Shown here piece by piece: positions 52,562 to 64,000 of a stretch of 64,000 nucleotides of DNA. The stretch is taken from contig OW240915.1 of assembly GCA_933207985.1 (NCBI GenBank), positions 122,555,641 to 122,619,640 on the forward strand. Direction: 5' to 3'. Every line of letters begins with the position of its first letter. Within the stretch, counting starts at the first letter, position 1. Origin of the DNA: Pelobates cultripes (Eukaryota > Chordata > Amphibia > Anura > Pelobatidae). The notes beneath the pieces are model-generated. The model had not been told where the DNA came from, ran no database searches, and was given only the letters and a program-made list of their open reading frames with translations. Made by a program: the position numbers and the translations under genes.

Positions 52562-53458
52562 ACAGGTAGGGGAGGAGGGGGAAGAAAGAGGGAGGGAGGG
52601 GGGAGAAGGAAACAGGGAGGGAGGGGGAAGAAAGAAACAGGAGGGAGGGAGGGGGGTGTTACAGGAGGAGGGGGAGAAGGAAACAGGAGGAGGGAAAGAA
52701 AGAAACAGGAGGGGGAGGAGTGGGGAAGAAAGAGGGAGGAGGAGGAGGGAAAACAAAGAAACAGGGGAGGGAGGGAGGGGAAGAAAGAGGGAAAGAGGAG
52801 AAGGAACAGGAGGAGGAGAGGGGGAAGAAAGAAACAGGGATGGGAGGGAGGGAGGGGAAGGGGGAAGAAAGAGGGAGGGAGGGGGAGAAGGAAACAGGGA
52901 GGGAGAGGGAAAGAAAGAAACAGGGAGGGAGAGGGAAGAAAGAGGGAGGGAGGGGAAAGAAAGAAACAGAGAGGGAGGGAGGGGGAAGAAAGAGGGAGGG
53001 AGGGGGGAGAAGGGAACAGGGAGGGAGGGAGGGGGAAGAAAGAAACAGGGAGGGAGGGAGGGAGGGGGAAGAAAGAGGGAGGGAGGGGGGAGAAGGAAAC
53101 AGGGAGGGAGGGGAAAGAAAGAAACAGGGAGGGGGAAGAAAGAAACCGACAGGAGGGGGAGAAAGAAACCAACAGGAGGTGGAGGGGAAAGAAACTAACA
53201 GGAGGTGGGGAAAGAAACTAACAGGGAGGTGGGGGGAAAGAAACTAACAGGGAGGTGGGGGGAAAGAAACTAACAGGGAGGTGGGGGGAAGAAACTAACA
53301 GGGGGGAACTAACAGGGAGGGGGGAGACATTGACAGGGAGGGGAATTGACGGGGAGAGAGAAATTGACAGGGAGGGGGGAGTGACAGGGGAGGGAGGGGG
53401 AAATGAGAGTAACAAGGGAGGGGGGGAGAAGAGAGTGACAAGGGAGGGGGGAGAGATT
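52562..53458 (+). repeat. Purine (G/A) minisatellite tract, ~0.9 kb
   Basis: Units of the type GGGAGGGAGGGGGAAGAAA and GAAACAGGGAGG with almost no pyrimidines except the C of ACAG. Generates long spurious frames on both strands (Gly/Glu/Arg-rich and Ser/Pro/Leu-rich). Confidence 0.95.
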
Positions 53459-53459
53459 G

Positions 53460-53790
53460 ACATCAATCACACACAATGCACCCCTTACACACAAAGACAA
53501 TGAACCCCTTGCACACAGAAAAACACACAATGCATTACACACACAATGCATTACACACACACGCAATGCAACCCTTACACACAATGCATCCCTTACACAC
53601 ACAGAAACACACAATGCATTCCTTAAACACACTAAATGCACCCCTTAAACACACTCAAAGCACCCCTTACAGACTCACACACTTCATCCCTTACATACAC
53701 AGAAACACACCTTGCAGCCCTTACACATACAAACACAGATTCACACAATGCATTCCTTACACACAAATCAGGACATCCCCTACACAGTCC
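53460..53790 (+). repeat. Minisatellite of CCTTACACACA-type units
   Basis: Repeats of ACACACAATGCAYYCCTTAC. Spurious frames on both strands. Confidence 0.9.
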
Positions 53791-54012
53791 ATCCCCTGTG
53801 AACAAACTCATTGGTGGAAAATGAAGGTGGACCCTGGGACCCAGACCTTGAGCTGTGTAAAGGGCCCCCAAAAAATGGAGCTGCTTCTCGCTCTCCCAGA
53901 ACATTGATTTGTGTGACCACAGTTACAAACAGCCTCCAGAGATCCTGTTATACACCAGACCAGTGGAGCCAGACTGCAGCTAGAGCCCATCATCATCCTC
54001 ATCTGCTTGTAA

Positions 54013-55607
54013 TTATTTTATTGACACCATTTCACCTAAGGTGTCTATTACAGCTAGAAGGGGCAGAAATATCAAGGAGATACTAGTACCCAGCTATTTA
54101 TCTACATCTAAGAAAACAATAAAAAAACAGTTGGATTACAGTACATGGCACATATCAATATGGGAGATGTGTGGCATGTTGCTTCATTGCTAAAGGATCC
54201 AAAATACTTACAGACTCCACTGACACCATTAAAATTCCTATAAAACAGTTTTTTAACTGTAATACCTCAGGTGTGATCTATCTGCTGACATGCAAGTGCG
54301 GCATAAAATATGTGGGCAAGACCATACGCCCTTTTAAGAGACGTATAATGGAACATATCCATTCGGTGACTTCCAATAGAGACACTCCAGTCGCTAGGCA
54401 TGTCAGGTCTCACCATATGGACACACCCAAATGTATAAAATTTGCGGGAATTGAAAGAATCCAAATGGGTAGGAGAGGAGGAGATCTGGACCAGACCCTT
54501 AAAAGAAGGGAATGTTACTGGATACATAAATTCGATACCCTATCACCCAAGGGACTAAATGAGGGCTTTACGTTTACCCCATTTATTGATCCATCGTAAT
54601 GAGTAGATGCCCTGCACTTGTAAATATGTATATATGTTGGTTTTGCATTTATTATTATTATTATTATCTTTAATTTTGAAAACACCAATTAATAAATAAT
54701 ATAGGGATCAAGCATAAAGGTACTGACCTACTGATATTCAAACACAATCCTTCATAACCCTTACGAATATACGTTACATATACTTTTAAGGAGAACATTA
54801 GCAACTATAGGGTCAGTTTGTGACTCATGTTAAGTGTAGTGATATTGTTAATAATGAACATGGATTAAATTATGGTGCTTAGCATCATAGATGAATACTG
54901 TAATTATTTAATGCACTGAGAGTATATAGGAAGACATCATGCCAACTAGCATCCCAGGGTGTTCCTGTACTGAACACCAAGAGTATATAGGTGGCACTAT
55001 TTGGCTGTTTTGTGTAACAAATAACGAACCAGGGGGTTATACTCCTTTAAGAGCAGTGTAACACAAAATAATTAAGTGAATGAACATTATACACTACTAA
55101 TAACCATGTGGAATCACCAAGATAGTGTCCCTGTTTCCTGCTGTTCTCTGGTGATTTCCACTTCAGAAAGCAACATTAATTCATTACGTTAACACATTTA
55201 GATATGTGTACAATCTTGGTATTGGAACTATATGGGAATAGCATCTGCTAGATACAGGGGTTATTAATAGCATTCCCTCTACAAGGAGTTTCCGATTCGC
55301 CCATCAATATGCCCATGAGTTGGATACATGGGCTGGACGAACTCCTTGTTATACACAATATATACAGGGCATATGCTACATGTACCCGTTGTACAAAGAA
55401 TAGGTCCACCCATAGAAACGCCCAAATGGGCGGCACTTAGGATGGACGAAAATCCAATTCACAAAAGCTGGTGTTACCATCACCGGCTCCTAACATGGAG
55501 AAGGGTCCGCCCCTAATAAACGCCCAGGGGCGGTCCAAAAAGGAGGAGTCAGACGGACCCCCAAGCTACACAGGTTGCTTCTGATTTTGGCGCGAGCTAG
55601 GTATGCA
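54013..55607 (+). mobile_element. PLE3 right arm (Penelope-like, sense)
   Basis: 5'-truncated at about 54013 where it meets hAT copy A, coding part to 54599, 3' non-coding part to 55607, ending GGCGCGAGCTAGGTATGCA, the complement of the outer end of the left arm. It lacks the 105-bp internal copy present in the left arm. Confidence 0.8.
54020..54599 (+). pseudogene. PLE3 right arm: GIY-YIG endonuclease
   Basis: Open from about 54171 to TAA 54597-54599: MACCFIAKGSK, VIYLLTCKCGIKYVGKT (GIY-YIG core), RPFKRRIMEHIHSV, RRGGDLDQTLKRRE and ending GLNEGFTFTPFIDPS. The endonuclease domain looks intact, but the reverse transcriptase is missing, so this is a remnant. Confidence 0.85.
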
Positions 55608-55967
55608 GGAGTGCCGGCCCCCCATGCTGCAGCCGCCCGAGCGCTCTGTAGAGAGCCTCAGGCGGCTGCAGCTTTGCCAGGGTGGTTCGTCCATGAGGGC
55701 GGACCGCACCGCCCGGACGCAGCCTGAGGAGAGGCGCTGACAGGAGGGAAGCAATGAGCGCTCCCTCCTGTCACTCCCTCTCTGTTGAGTGGCCGAGCCC
55801 AGTATAGTCCGTGGGTACAGGGAGCATCTGTCTCCTGTAACGGGCCGGACTAACAGGAAGTGCACACTTAGTGTGCACTTCCTGTTAGTCCGGCCGGGTA
55901 CAGGAAACAAAAGCTACCTGTACCTGTGGACTATACTGGGCTCGGCCACGCTACAACTGAGGTAGGG

Positions 55968-56870
55968 AGGGGGGGGGAGAAATTGGGAGGGGAGGGGGGA
56001 AGAAGAAATTGTCAGGGGAGGGGGAGAAGAAACTGGGAGGGGAAGAAGAAATTGGGAGGAGGGGGGGTGGGGTTGAAGCTGCACTGTCAGGAGAGGAGGG
56101 AGGAAGAAATTGGGAGGGAAGGAGGAAGAAAATTGTCAGGAGGGGCAAGAAGAAAAAATTGGGAGGGGAAAGAAGAAACTGTCAGGAGGGGGGGAGAAGA
56201 AATTGGGAGGAGAAGAAACTGTCAGGAGATATAAAGAAAACTGGTAGGAGGGGAGAAAGAAATCTTGCAGGGGAGGGGAGAAGAAAATGGAGGGTGGAGA
56301 AAAAGAAACTGGTAGGAGGGGAGAAGAAGAAACTGGTAGGAGGGGAGTGGAAGAAACGGGAGGGGTGGAAAAGAAGAAATTCAGGAGGGAGAAGAAGAAA
56401 TGGGGAGGGGAGGGGGGAGAAGAAATGGGGAGGGTGGGAGAAGAAGAAATTGGTAGGTGAGGGGGGAGAAGAAATGGGGAGGGAGAAGAAGAAGAAATTG
56501 GTAGGGAAGGGAGGAGAAGAAGAAATTGGTAGGGGAGGGTGGAGAAGAAATGGGGAGGAGGGAGAAGAAGAAATTGTCAGGGGAGGGGGGAGAAGAAATT
56601 GGGAGGGTGGGAGAAGAAATTGGCAGGGGAGGGGGAAAAGGGAGAAGAAGAAATTGGGAGGGGAGAGGGGAGAAGAAGAAATTGGTAGGGGAGGGGGGAG
56701 AAGAAGAAATTGGTAGGGGAGGGGGGAGAAGAAGAAATTGGTGGGGGGAGTAGAAATTGATGGGGTGAGAGTGACAGGGGAGGGAGGGGCAATGAGAGTG
56801 GGAAGGGGGAGGGGAGAAGAGAGTGACAAGGGAGAGGGGGGAGAAGAGAGTGACAAGGGAGGGGGGAGAG
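55968..56870 (+). repeat. Purine (G/A) minisatellite tract of copy B
   Basis: Units GAAGAAATTGGGAGGGGAG; about 0.9 kb. Diverged in unit composition from the tract at 52562. Confidence 0.95.
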
Positions 56871-56871
56871 A

Positions 56872-56940
56872 TTGACATCCATCACACACACATGCAATGC
56901 ACCCCTTACACACAGAAAAACACACAATGCATTACACATA

Positions 56941-56978
<38 letters not shown>

Positions 56979-57185
56979 ATGCAACCCTTACACACAATGC
57001 ATCACTTACACACACAGAAACACACAATGCATTCCTTACACACACTCAATGCACCCCTTACACACGCACACACTGCATCCTGTACATACACAGAAACACA
57101 CCTTGCAGCCCTTACACATACAAACACAGATTCACACAATGCATTCCTTACACACATATAAGGACATCCCCTACACACTCCACCC
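56872..57185 (+). repeat. CA-rich minisatellite of copy B
   Basis: As 53460-53790, with an added (CA)n run at about 56941-56972. Confidence 0.9.
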
Positions 57186-57458
57186 CCTGTGAACAAACTC
57201 ATTGGTGGAACATGAAGGTGGACCCTGGGACCCAGACCTTGAGCTGTGTAAAGGGCCCCCAAAAAATGGAGCTGCTTCCCGTTCTCCCAGAACATTGATT
57301 TTTGTGACCACAGTTACAAACAGCCTCCAGAGAGCCTGTTCTACACCAGACCAGTGGAGCCAGACTGCAGCTAGAGCCCATCATCATCCTCATCTCGTTG
57401 TAAGTAGGCAATCTAGTATATTATTCGTGGCACTAATCTCTAATTTACCTCACATTAA

Positions 57459-57620
57459 AGAAACACTATAGTCCCCAGAACCACTGCAGCTTAATGTAGT
57501 CGTTCTGGTGTCTATAGCCTGTCCCTGCATGCCTTATAATGTAAACACGGCCGCACTGCAACACTGGCGTTAGTTAACATGGCAGATCATATGGGTGGAG
57601 CATTGTGATGTCACATGGGG
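57459..57620. mobile_element. T2-like MITE, left end fragment
   Basis: TTAA (57455-57458) followed by AGAAACACTATAGTCCCCAG, similar to the T2-type element at 62940 (AGGGACACTATAGTCACCAG). The right end was not found, so only a fragment is present, within hAT copy B. Confidence 0.5.
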
Positions 57621-57677
57621 GGGGGGCGGCAAACTTTACTTTTGCCTAGGGCGGCAAAAATCCGTGCACCGCCCCTG

Positions 57678-59324
57678 ACCGTATGGTATAAATTACCAGT
57701 TGATCAGTACCATACTTATGCTTTTTTTGTTTGAAACCACAGCACTGTTTGATGTGCACACTGGCTGGGAAAGAGACATTAGAAGGAGTCTATTTAGTGC
57801 AAGGATTATGCATCTTCACTAATTAAGATTATATAGGGATTTCAGCAGCTTGTTTTTTGTTTTTTTTTTAGTTCAGATGTTTATTGCAACAATAAGAGAT
57901 AGCTAATTCCGTAGTATCTATGGATACAATTTAATAGTTCATGGTCTCTAAGTCTTTGATACTTTTGGAGGTCTAAGTAATGGATACTTTGTTAGCAATC
58001 CAATCAACTGTTTTTTAGTTTATAAATTTACAAGCAAGGATATTTTTATCCACTACCCATAGACCATTACCAGGATTTAAAGTGCTACTCCAAGCAATGA
58101 ACGCATTATGAGCAATCTAATCAATTATCTTTAGTCTTTAGTTTATAGTTCCTAATTAAGGATACATCTATCCACTATCTACAGACGATTACTAAGATCT
58201 AACAGAGTCAGTATAGATTGTATGGAAGACACTCAATTACTACAGATCTACAACATTGTATTATTGTCTATCTCTTAGCATAACTCTATACCTGCTTACC
58301 CCTATTCTTATATAGACCTAAGGTCTCCCCTGTGTTTCGCTTAGATGTGATGGGTTTTATTTAAGTTTACTTTTTCTTTGGGAATTTATGCCCTATAATA
58401 AAGGTGTTCTTAATCTGTATATATATTTGCAATGCCCAGAGAACTCTTTTTGGTGCTCCAAAGCTTTTTTGCCAGGGATCACTTTTAGTTATAGTATTTT
58501 TTACATACACATTACATTTTTGGGGTAATTTTTCAAGTCTGGTATATGCCATTGTGATCAAAAACCTATAATTATGCTGAGCAAACTCTTCTGAATAAAA
58601 CAATACCCTTAAAAGAGTCCTGACCATTTTACAATTAGAATTTTGATAAATGGATTTGATGTGTCTTTATCACATTTTAGGGCATTGTAGCAGTTTGACA
58701 GTTAATATTACCCCATAAATGCATAACATTTGTGAAAGTAGACACCACGGGCTATGTTATATGGTATATTTTGAGCTTTATTATACAGTTACGTTAGCAC
58801 CAAATTCTTTCAAATTTTATATTGTTTTATGTTTGCATTTTTATACACACGTATTTTGGAAACATGACATATACAATTGTAATCACTAAATTATTCTCAG
58901 CTATATTTCCTGAGTACAAAATGACCCCCTTTGTATACCTTAGTCAGGTTTTTGTGAAAATACGGGGCTAAAAACATACACGGCACAGTCCAGTTTTTAA
59001 AATAAAATAGCAAATTGACGATGGGTCTTTGTTTCATTTTAGGGCATTTTAGTTGCTCATATATTTAAATTACGCCACCAATGCATACTATTTACAAAAG
59101 TGGACACCATGGCGACTCTCACATAAAATATTATAAGCTTTATTGAAGTCACATTTTGTTACCATTTTGTTTCAAAGTTTGTGGAGGACAGCGAGAACCC
59201 AACCAAGCTGTGGCGATTTGTGGAGTTTATTGTGGTTATGGTATTCCAGTGCAGTGCCTATGCTGCTCGGAAGTACTAGGAAGCAGCGATTGATGGAGGT
59301 AGGTGGTCCGTCACAGTGTGTGTA

Positions 59325-59376
<52 letters not shown>

Positions 59377-60140
59377 TATACATATATACTTATGTATATA
59401 ATCCAATAGTATAATACTTATGTATGTATGTGTATATATTTCTTTCTATGTGTATTTTGATATCTAGATATATATATAGATATCAAAATACAGCTAGAAC
59501 GAAATTACACATATATATTTTTAAATTATTTATTTTTTAACGTATTTACATATTGTATATATAATTATATATTGATATTAAAATGCACTTAGACAGTTTA
59601 TGTGTGTGTATATATACTTAGATCATATATCATATTTCAGACGAGGACTGAAATGTTGATCAGCTATTTTAACATGTATCAACATTAAAATCTACAACTT
59701 TTAATCTTTTTTTCTAAAAACCGTAAGTGCTGGTCATCTCTACTTAAGGTGTAATATATATATAAATATGTTTGTGTGTATGTGTGAAATCTATTATATG
59801 ATCTAAGTATGTATTATTTATTTTCAAACTGTTTTTAAACGTTATTACAGGCAGCAGGGGGACTACCTGTCATTCCAGGCACTCCCCCTGCTGGCATTGC
59901 TACGGACGGCTAGTCTGTCCATGTGATTGTGAGGTCCTCGCAAGGACCTCGCAATCACATGGCCCAGGAGGGCCGGATAAGCAGCAGGGGGACTCCCTGG
60001 GATGCCAGGTAAGTTACCCCCCATCGCGATCACCGGTGAGCAGGTAAGTCCACTGGATGGCGGGGAGGTGCTATGCCTCCAGCTGGCGTTTAGAGCTGGG
60101 TCCCTAAGGACCGCATAGCACGCCCGGCGTCCTTAAAGGG
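57678..60140. mobile_element. TTAA-type non-autonomous transposon
   Basis: AT-rich with the same 200-bp themes (AACATTTGTGAAAGTAGACACC near 58727; GTGGACACC near 59100) and a GC-rich terminal part with AGCAGGGGGACTACCTGTCA as at 33943, ending GTCCTTAAAGGG before TTAA (60141-60144). The left end is uncertain. A PLE-like scrap may be embedded at 59631-59755 (GAAATGTTGATCAGC, TAACATG). No coding sequence. Confidence 0.6.
59320..59375. repeat. (TG)n(TA)n microsatellite
   Basis: TGTGTGTG followed by about 18 TA steps. Confidence 0.95.
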
Positions 60141-60144
60141 TTAA

Positions 60145-60800
60145 CAATAGAGGTAATTCCAGTGAGGTGGGTCCCATCTAAATTTAATTTGGAGACCTAA
60201 ACTCACGTTTCTATTTTTCAAGTCTAGATTTCTTACATTATTGTATTGTTTATAGCAGTGTGTATTTTAAAGTATTTGTTTTGTGCTTAATAATCGTATT
60301 CTCAGTAAAGTTTTGTTTATACTTTCATCAAAACTCTTCCTCTTGTCTGTTCATTAAAGATATTCACTGATATTTATGTGATTGACCAGCATACCTATTA
60401 TTATTTAATTTTTGGTATTATTTAATATTTACCTAATTTACCATTTCAGTTGCCCAAGTGCCCCTATGAATGAGCCACAAATTATTGTGAATAGACAAGC
60501 ATTAAATATGTGGTTGATGGCCAGCCACTTCTTATTCTCAATTTCTCATGTAATATATCCAATTTGTTTTCATATTTGCTGTTGCATTTAAAAAGCAGAC
60601 CTGTGCACTTCAAAATATTTTTTTATTAAGAAGGTAGGTATATTTACCTGCACTCGCGTGACATGTAGATACACTATACAAGCCACTAGGAAGCATAAGG
60701 AGAACACCAGGAGAACAAGAACTATAGTGCTTCTGTAAATGGAAAACAAAAATACACGATTGAAATGGCAAATTAATAACAATTCAATTATACACTATAG
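60145..60800. other. No feature seen
   Basis: Low-complexity AT-rich sequence with no assignable frame, repeat end or RNA gene. Confidence 0.5.
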
Positions 60801-60804
60801 GATT

Positions 60805-60995
60805 TACTCACCAATTCACTCACTGGCATTTATAAAGCACCAACATATTCCACAATGCTGTGCATTGGAGAAAAATACAGAACAATGAAAACAAAAGGTA
60901 AAAAAGAGCTCTACCCACGAGCTTAGATCAAGCCACTGAAGTACTTTTATACAAGGTATTCAGCTAGACCCATCATGAGCTTACAATCTACAGGT
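60805..60995 (+). mobile_element. SINE-like repeat
   Basis: TTTATAAAGCACCAACATAT, TCCACAATGCTGTGCATTGG and GAGCTTACAATCTACAGGTT follow a pattern I know from dispersed repeats in frogs and fish ('GCGCCAACATATTCCGCAGCGCTGTAC'). No A/B box promoter could be defined. Confidence 0.5.
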
Positions 60996-61554
60996 TTAAA
61001 TTGGCAGTTGATACAAAAGGTAGCAGAGGGAATTTGAATGTGATGGCCAGAGAGAATTAAACAATAATTACTTGTAAAGGGAATGAGTAGTTATCTGGTT
61101 GTTATGTGAAACAGCTGAAAGAACATGCCAAAAAGTTAGAAGGAAACAGAGTGGGTGGGAGGAGAGGCAGGTAGTGTTTAGTGCAAATTAAGTGGCACCA
61201 TTTCTGGAAGCCGGTTTGTGTACTTGAAGTTTGTGTACTTGAAGCAAACTTAACCGCTACATGCACCAATGGCCACATCAAGCCGCGCATGCATATTTTT
61301 GTCGTACATCATTCCTGTTAAGTGTGAAGCCAGCTAAAAAAGGTCTTTATTTAAAAAAAAGGAAAAATTATTGCACTTATGTAGACAGCCTGACCAACTG
61401 TGAATATCAACACACCTAATCAAGATGGTATATGGTATACAAGAATGTAAAAAATTACTAACAAAGATTATGATTAGAGAAGTACGAATAAAATAGGAAG
61501 TGGCAACATTGGAAAAGTACATCAGAGAATGAATTACCCCGAGGGGTTTAAGGC
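60996..61554. other. No feature seen
   Basis: No assignable frame, repeat end or RNA gene. Confidence 0.4.
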
Positions 61555-61738
61555 ACACAAAATACCCATCATTTGATCAGGATGATATTGAATTCACAGA
61601 TGAGTGGACAGAGATGCTTGACTGTTTGCCTTTTATCACTATGAATCTGATTGTTAAGAGAAGAAAATCCAGCTCAGAAAAAATGGATATTGAAATGAGG
61701 CCCTGGGGTGATAGTGCAGCTAAGCGGACAAGGGCACA

Positions 61739-62417
61739 TGTAGGAGTGTGGGGATGGATGCGGGGGAGTGGTTTAGGAAGTATGTGTAGGTGGGATTAAG
61801 TTTCTATATAGTTAGTGGGGGGAGTGGTCTTACCTCAGTGCCACTTGGGAACCGGGCCAGAAGACAGCTTCCCGCCCGTCCACCCCTTTTTTGGTAGTTA
61901 GTCGCAGCTAGCCGGGGGTATGTCCTTGCCAATTAAGTTTGTGGGTTTATGTTTTATGGTTGGAGTGAGTTAATAAGTTGGCAAGTCTCAACCTCCCCTG
62001 CTTCAAACGGTTAACTTTAGGTTGCCTGAGGTATCGTGCCCATTGAGCGTGGATAAGGTCGGCTGATGGCGGGCATTGGATTGGTATGATTTATGATGAG
62101 GGGGAGGTGAGAGGAAGTGGTGATTAGCAACCACGGTATGTTTATTGGCAAGGACAGTTGGGTTACTGTATAACACTGTGTGATGTTATATATGTATATA
62201 TGTTAATTTATGCTTATTTATGTTTAACAATTTTGGTTACAGAAAGAAGATTTTGAATAAATAAAGTTATGTGTTATGCAGTATTTATTTATTTATTTAT
62301 GTTATAATAAATGCTGTGGCCTGTTTTATCCATACTAAGTTGTCTGTCGTTATTGGGAGGGTTTAATGGGGTTAATTTATGTATTAGGTAGCATCGGAAA
62401 ATTCCCCACTACGTACA
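61739..62417 (+). mobile_element. Solo LTR-like block, about 680 bp
   Basis: Starts TGTAGGAGTGTGGGGATGG and ends TCCCCACTACGTACA, which are inverted-like ends (TGTAcgTAGTGGGGA). AATAAATAAAG and ATAATAAATG near 62260-62315 are candidate polyadenylation signals. No matching target duplication was seen, so the edges may be a few bases off. Different from the TGTGRCGA family. Confidence 0.5.
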
Positions 62418-62939
62418 TACAAGCAAACATCAACATTTTTTGATTGCAAATACAACTGCAGAAAATTGAGTCAATTACTAGAAAGATTCAGGAACAGGTT
62501 GACAAAGTAAAACGAGACACAATAGAAATTAAAAAGAAAAAATACAAAATTCAGTTCAGATCATACCATCAGAAACAAAATAGACAAAATGCCAGACCAC
62601 AAACTAGAGCACAAGAAAGGAGGGACAAATACTTAATACAGAAACCATTTGAGAAACAAATAAGAACAGTGAGAACACAAAATCACAGACCGCTTAAAAA
62701 ACATGATGTAACCATTAAAGTAAAGAAAAACAATAACAATCCAATAAATAGGGATAGTAAAAGAAGAGATGAGAATAAAACACCCCACAGAACCTCTAGA
62801 ATTATAAGAGGAAAAAACTCCAGATATCAAAGTAGGGAAGAATATTTTAGACATCCAAATAGGTATGATGTTTTAACAGAAGCCCCCAAAGATCATTTTT
62901 TTCAGGAATCCAGGAAGAGAGACAAACACAAAACCTTAA

Positions 62940-63517
62940 AGGGACACTATAGTCACCAGAACAACTACAGCTTATTGGATTTGTTCTGGTGAGTAGAATC
63001 ATTACCTTCAGGCTTTTTGCTGTAAACACTGTCTTTTCAGTGAAAATGCAGTTTTTACATTACAGCCTAGTGATAACTTCACTGGCCACTCCTCAGATGG
63101 CTGTTAGAGATCCTTCCTGGGTCATGGCTGCCTAAAATGCAGCCAAACATTCAGTGTCTCCTCCCTCTGCATGCAGATACTGAACTTTCCTCATAGAGAT
63201 TAATTGATTCAATTCATCTCTATGGGGCGATGCTGATTGGCCGAGGCTGTGTTTGAATCATGCTGGCTCTGTCCCTGATCTGCCTCTTTGTCAGTCAATC
63301 CTATGGGGAAGCATTGTGAATGGATCAGACTACCACTTCTGATGATGTCAGCAGACTGCTAGTTTTTCTGAGGCAAACACCATGCAGAGTTACAGCTTCA
63401 GGCTTGAATACAGTAAGATTTTGCTATAGGCATGAGGAGCACAGGGGGGCTAGATAGTGGTTTTAACAATATAGGGTCAGGAATACATGTTTGTGTTCTT
63501 GACCCTATAGTGATCCT
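62940..63517. mobile_element. T2-type MITE (Kolobok-like), complete
   Basis: TTAA at 62936-62939 and 63518-63521; ends AGGGACACTATAGTCACCAG and its complement CTATAGTGATCCT. 578 bp. This fits the Xenopus T2 definition (TTAAAGGRR ends). It is inserted in the PLE-like remnant. Confidence 0.8.
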
Positions 63518-63790
63518 TTAATGCATATGTCAACCCATAGTAATGAATGATAAAAAAAGAGGAGGAGCATACAAGAAGGGGAGCTAGAGGAGGTTGCAGA
63601 ATACAAGAGAAGAAAGAGACCATTTTTTTTATAAATCTATTGTATTCAACTTAACAGAAATTCCCTTGATCAAAGTCACAAGAAAATGTAACCAATTAAG
63701 GTTTAAAGTATGTGACAACCAAACCGATTAACAAATTTGAGATGTTCATTGATTTGAACAAATTCACTCGACAGTTGTCTTTCAATTTTT

Positions 63791-64000
63791 TTTTTTTTGA
63801 GAAATGACAGACATATGTTTTCAGAACAATTAACACAAAAATAATATATACACACAAACCTGAAAAATAAATCTGTTTTCTGCCCGACCTATTTAAAATC
63901 TGATGAAATAGTGATGTTTGAGAAATCATGCAAGAAATAAAGAAAATCCCAAAGATCCATAATAAAATCCTAAATTTAAACAGAGAGGAGTGGAGGACTT
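63791..64000. other. No feature seen
   Basis: AT-rich; may continue the PLE-like remnant but I cannot show it. Confidence 0.4.

Larger units (their letters stand above)
52189..54012. mobile_element. hAT-type element, left part (copy A)
   Basis: Begins CAGGGCCGGCGCTACC, a typical hAT end, and goes on through a GC-rich block, TATAGTCGGCGGGTACAGGG, a purine minisatellite and an ACAC minisatellite. From 52259 to 54012 it parallels copy B (55608-57403). The right terminus is absent here and present only in copy B. Confidence 0.6.
55608..57677. mobile_element. hAT-type element, right part (copy B)
   Basis: Starts 70 bp into the element (GGAGTGCCGGCC), repeats the GC-rich block, purine tract and ACAC tract of copy A with several per cent difference and length changes, then continues with sequence not in copy A to the end CGCCCCTG (57677), complementary to CAGGGGCGG. 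The inner right end GCCTAGGGCGGC pairs with the left end CGCCTAGGGCGCC. Confidence 0.6.
61555..63790 (+). pseudogene. Penelope-like ORF, N-terminal remnant, split by an LTR and a MITE
   Basis: Three pieces read in series: 61555-61738 (acidic, FDQDDIEFTDEWTEMLDCL), 62418-62935 (coiled coil QKIESITRKIQEQVDK, basic linker, NRYDVLTEAPKD) and 63522 onward (IVFNLTEIPLIKVTRK). The last resembles the 'IYNLSNxxLTxxE' block before the reverse transcriptase of PLEs, and NRYDVL-like motifs occur before it. No RT domain remains in the window. The assignment is tentative. Confidence 0.45.

Noticed and set aside
52425..53247. Long Gly/Glu/Arg-rich and Ser/Pro/Leu-rich open frames in both strands (also 56009-56925)
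   Set aside because: They are translations of purine minisatellites; no start context, composition or conserved domain supports a gene.
53457..53907. His/Thr-rich frames (also 56823-57192)
   Set aside because: Product of CCTTACACACA-type tandem repeats.

Overview
The window reads as repeat-dense, non-genic DNA from a vertebrate, most probably an anuran amphibian. The mobile elements are the basis for this: Penelope-like elements (PLEs) with GIY-YIG endonucleases, a DIRS-like element, Ty3/gypsy pieces, L1-clade LINEs, Tc1-like and hAT elements, abundant TTAA-target non-autonomous transposons including a T2-type MITE, and an endogenous retrovirus. I found no host protein-coding gene with credible exon structure, so species and linkage cannot be named. 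Two runs of N (14527-14896, 47616-47715) are assembly gaps.

Layout. 1-6.8 kb: the 3' part of an endogenous retrovirus (RNase H, integrase, an Env interrupted by an antisense gypsy LTR-gag fragment, a long 3' LTR). 6.8-7.9 kb: an LTR of the commonest family here (ends TGTGRCGA...TTACA). 7.9-15.3 kb: a TTAA-type element split by PLE1, a head-to-head inverted pair with a 15-bp target duplication. 15.3-26.8 kb: an antisense L1 split by two or three LTRs and a Tc1 element; one LTR is itself split by PLE2, which is flanked by a ~470-bp direct duplication. 26.8-29 kb: an LTR remnant, two 18S rRNA fragments and a hAT/ZBED-like transposase remnant. 29-39.4 kb: a ~105-bp satellite invaded by a TTAA element, in turn invaded by LTR B, in turn invaded by LTR A1; a 3.46-kb tandem duplication here was made by crossing-over between two LTRs. 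39.4-44 kb: a DIRS-like element carrying a solo LTR with its target duplication and a 5S-rRNA-like block. 44-50 kb: Tc1, gypsy, LTR and MITE remnants. 50-57.7 kb: PLE3 as two inverted arms interleaved with two overlapping halves of a hAT-type element. 57.7-64 kb: another TTAA element, a SINE-like repeat, and a PLE-like N-terminal coding remnant broken by an LTR and a T2 MITE.

The genes do not form a pathway. What the window records is the order of insertions and recombinations, and target-site duplications let several layers be dated relative to one another. The best leads are the F-protein-like architecture of the retroviral Env, the long direct duplications around two PLE insertions, the LTR-LTR crossover with a breakpoint resolved to about 33 bp, and the rRNA-derived fragments. 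All family calls are from reading the sequence and proteins by eye; no database search was made.
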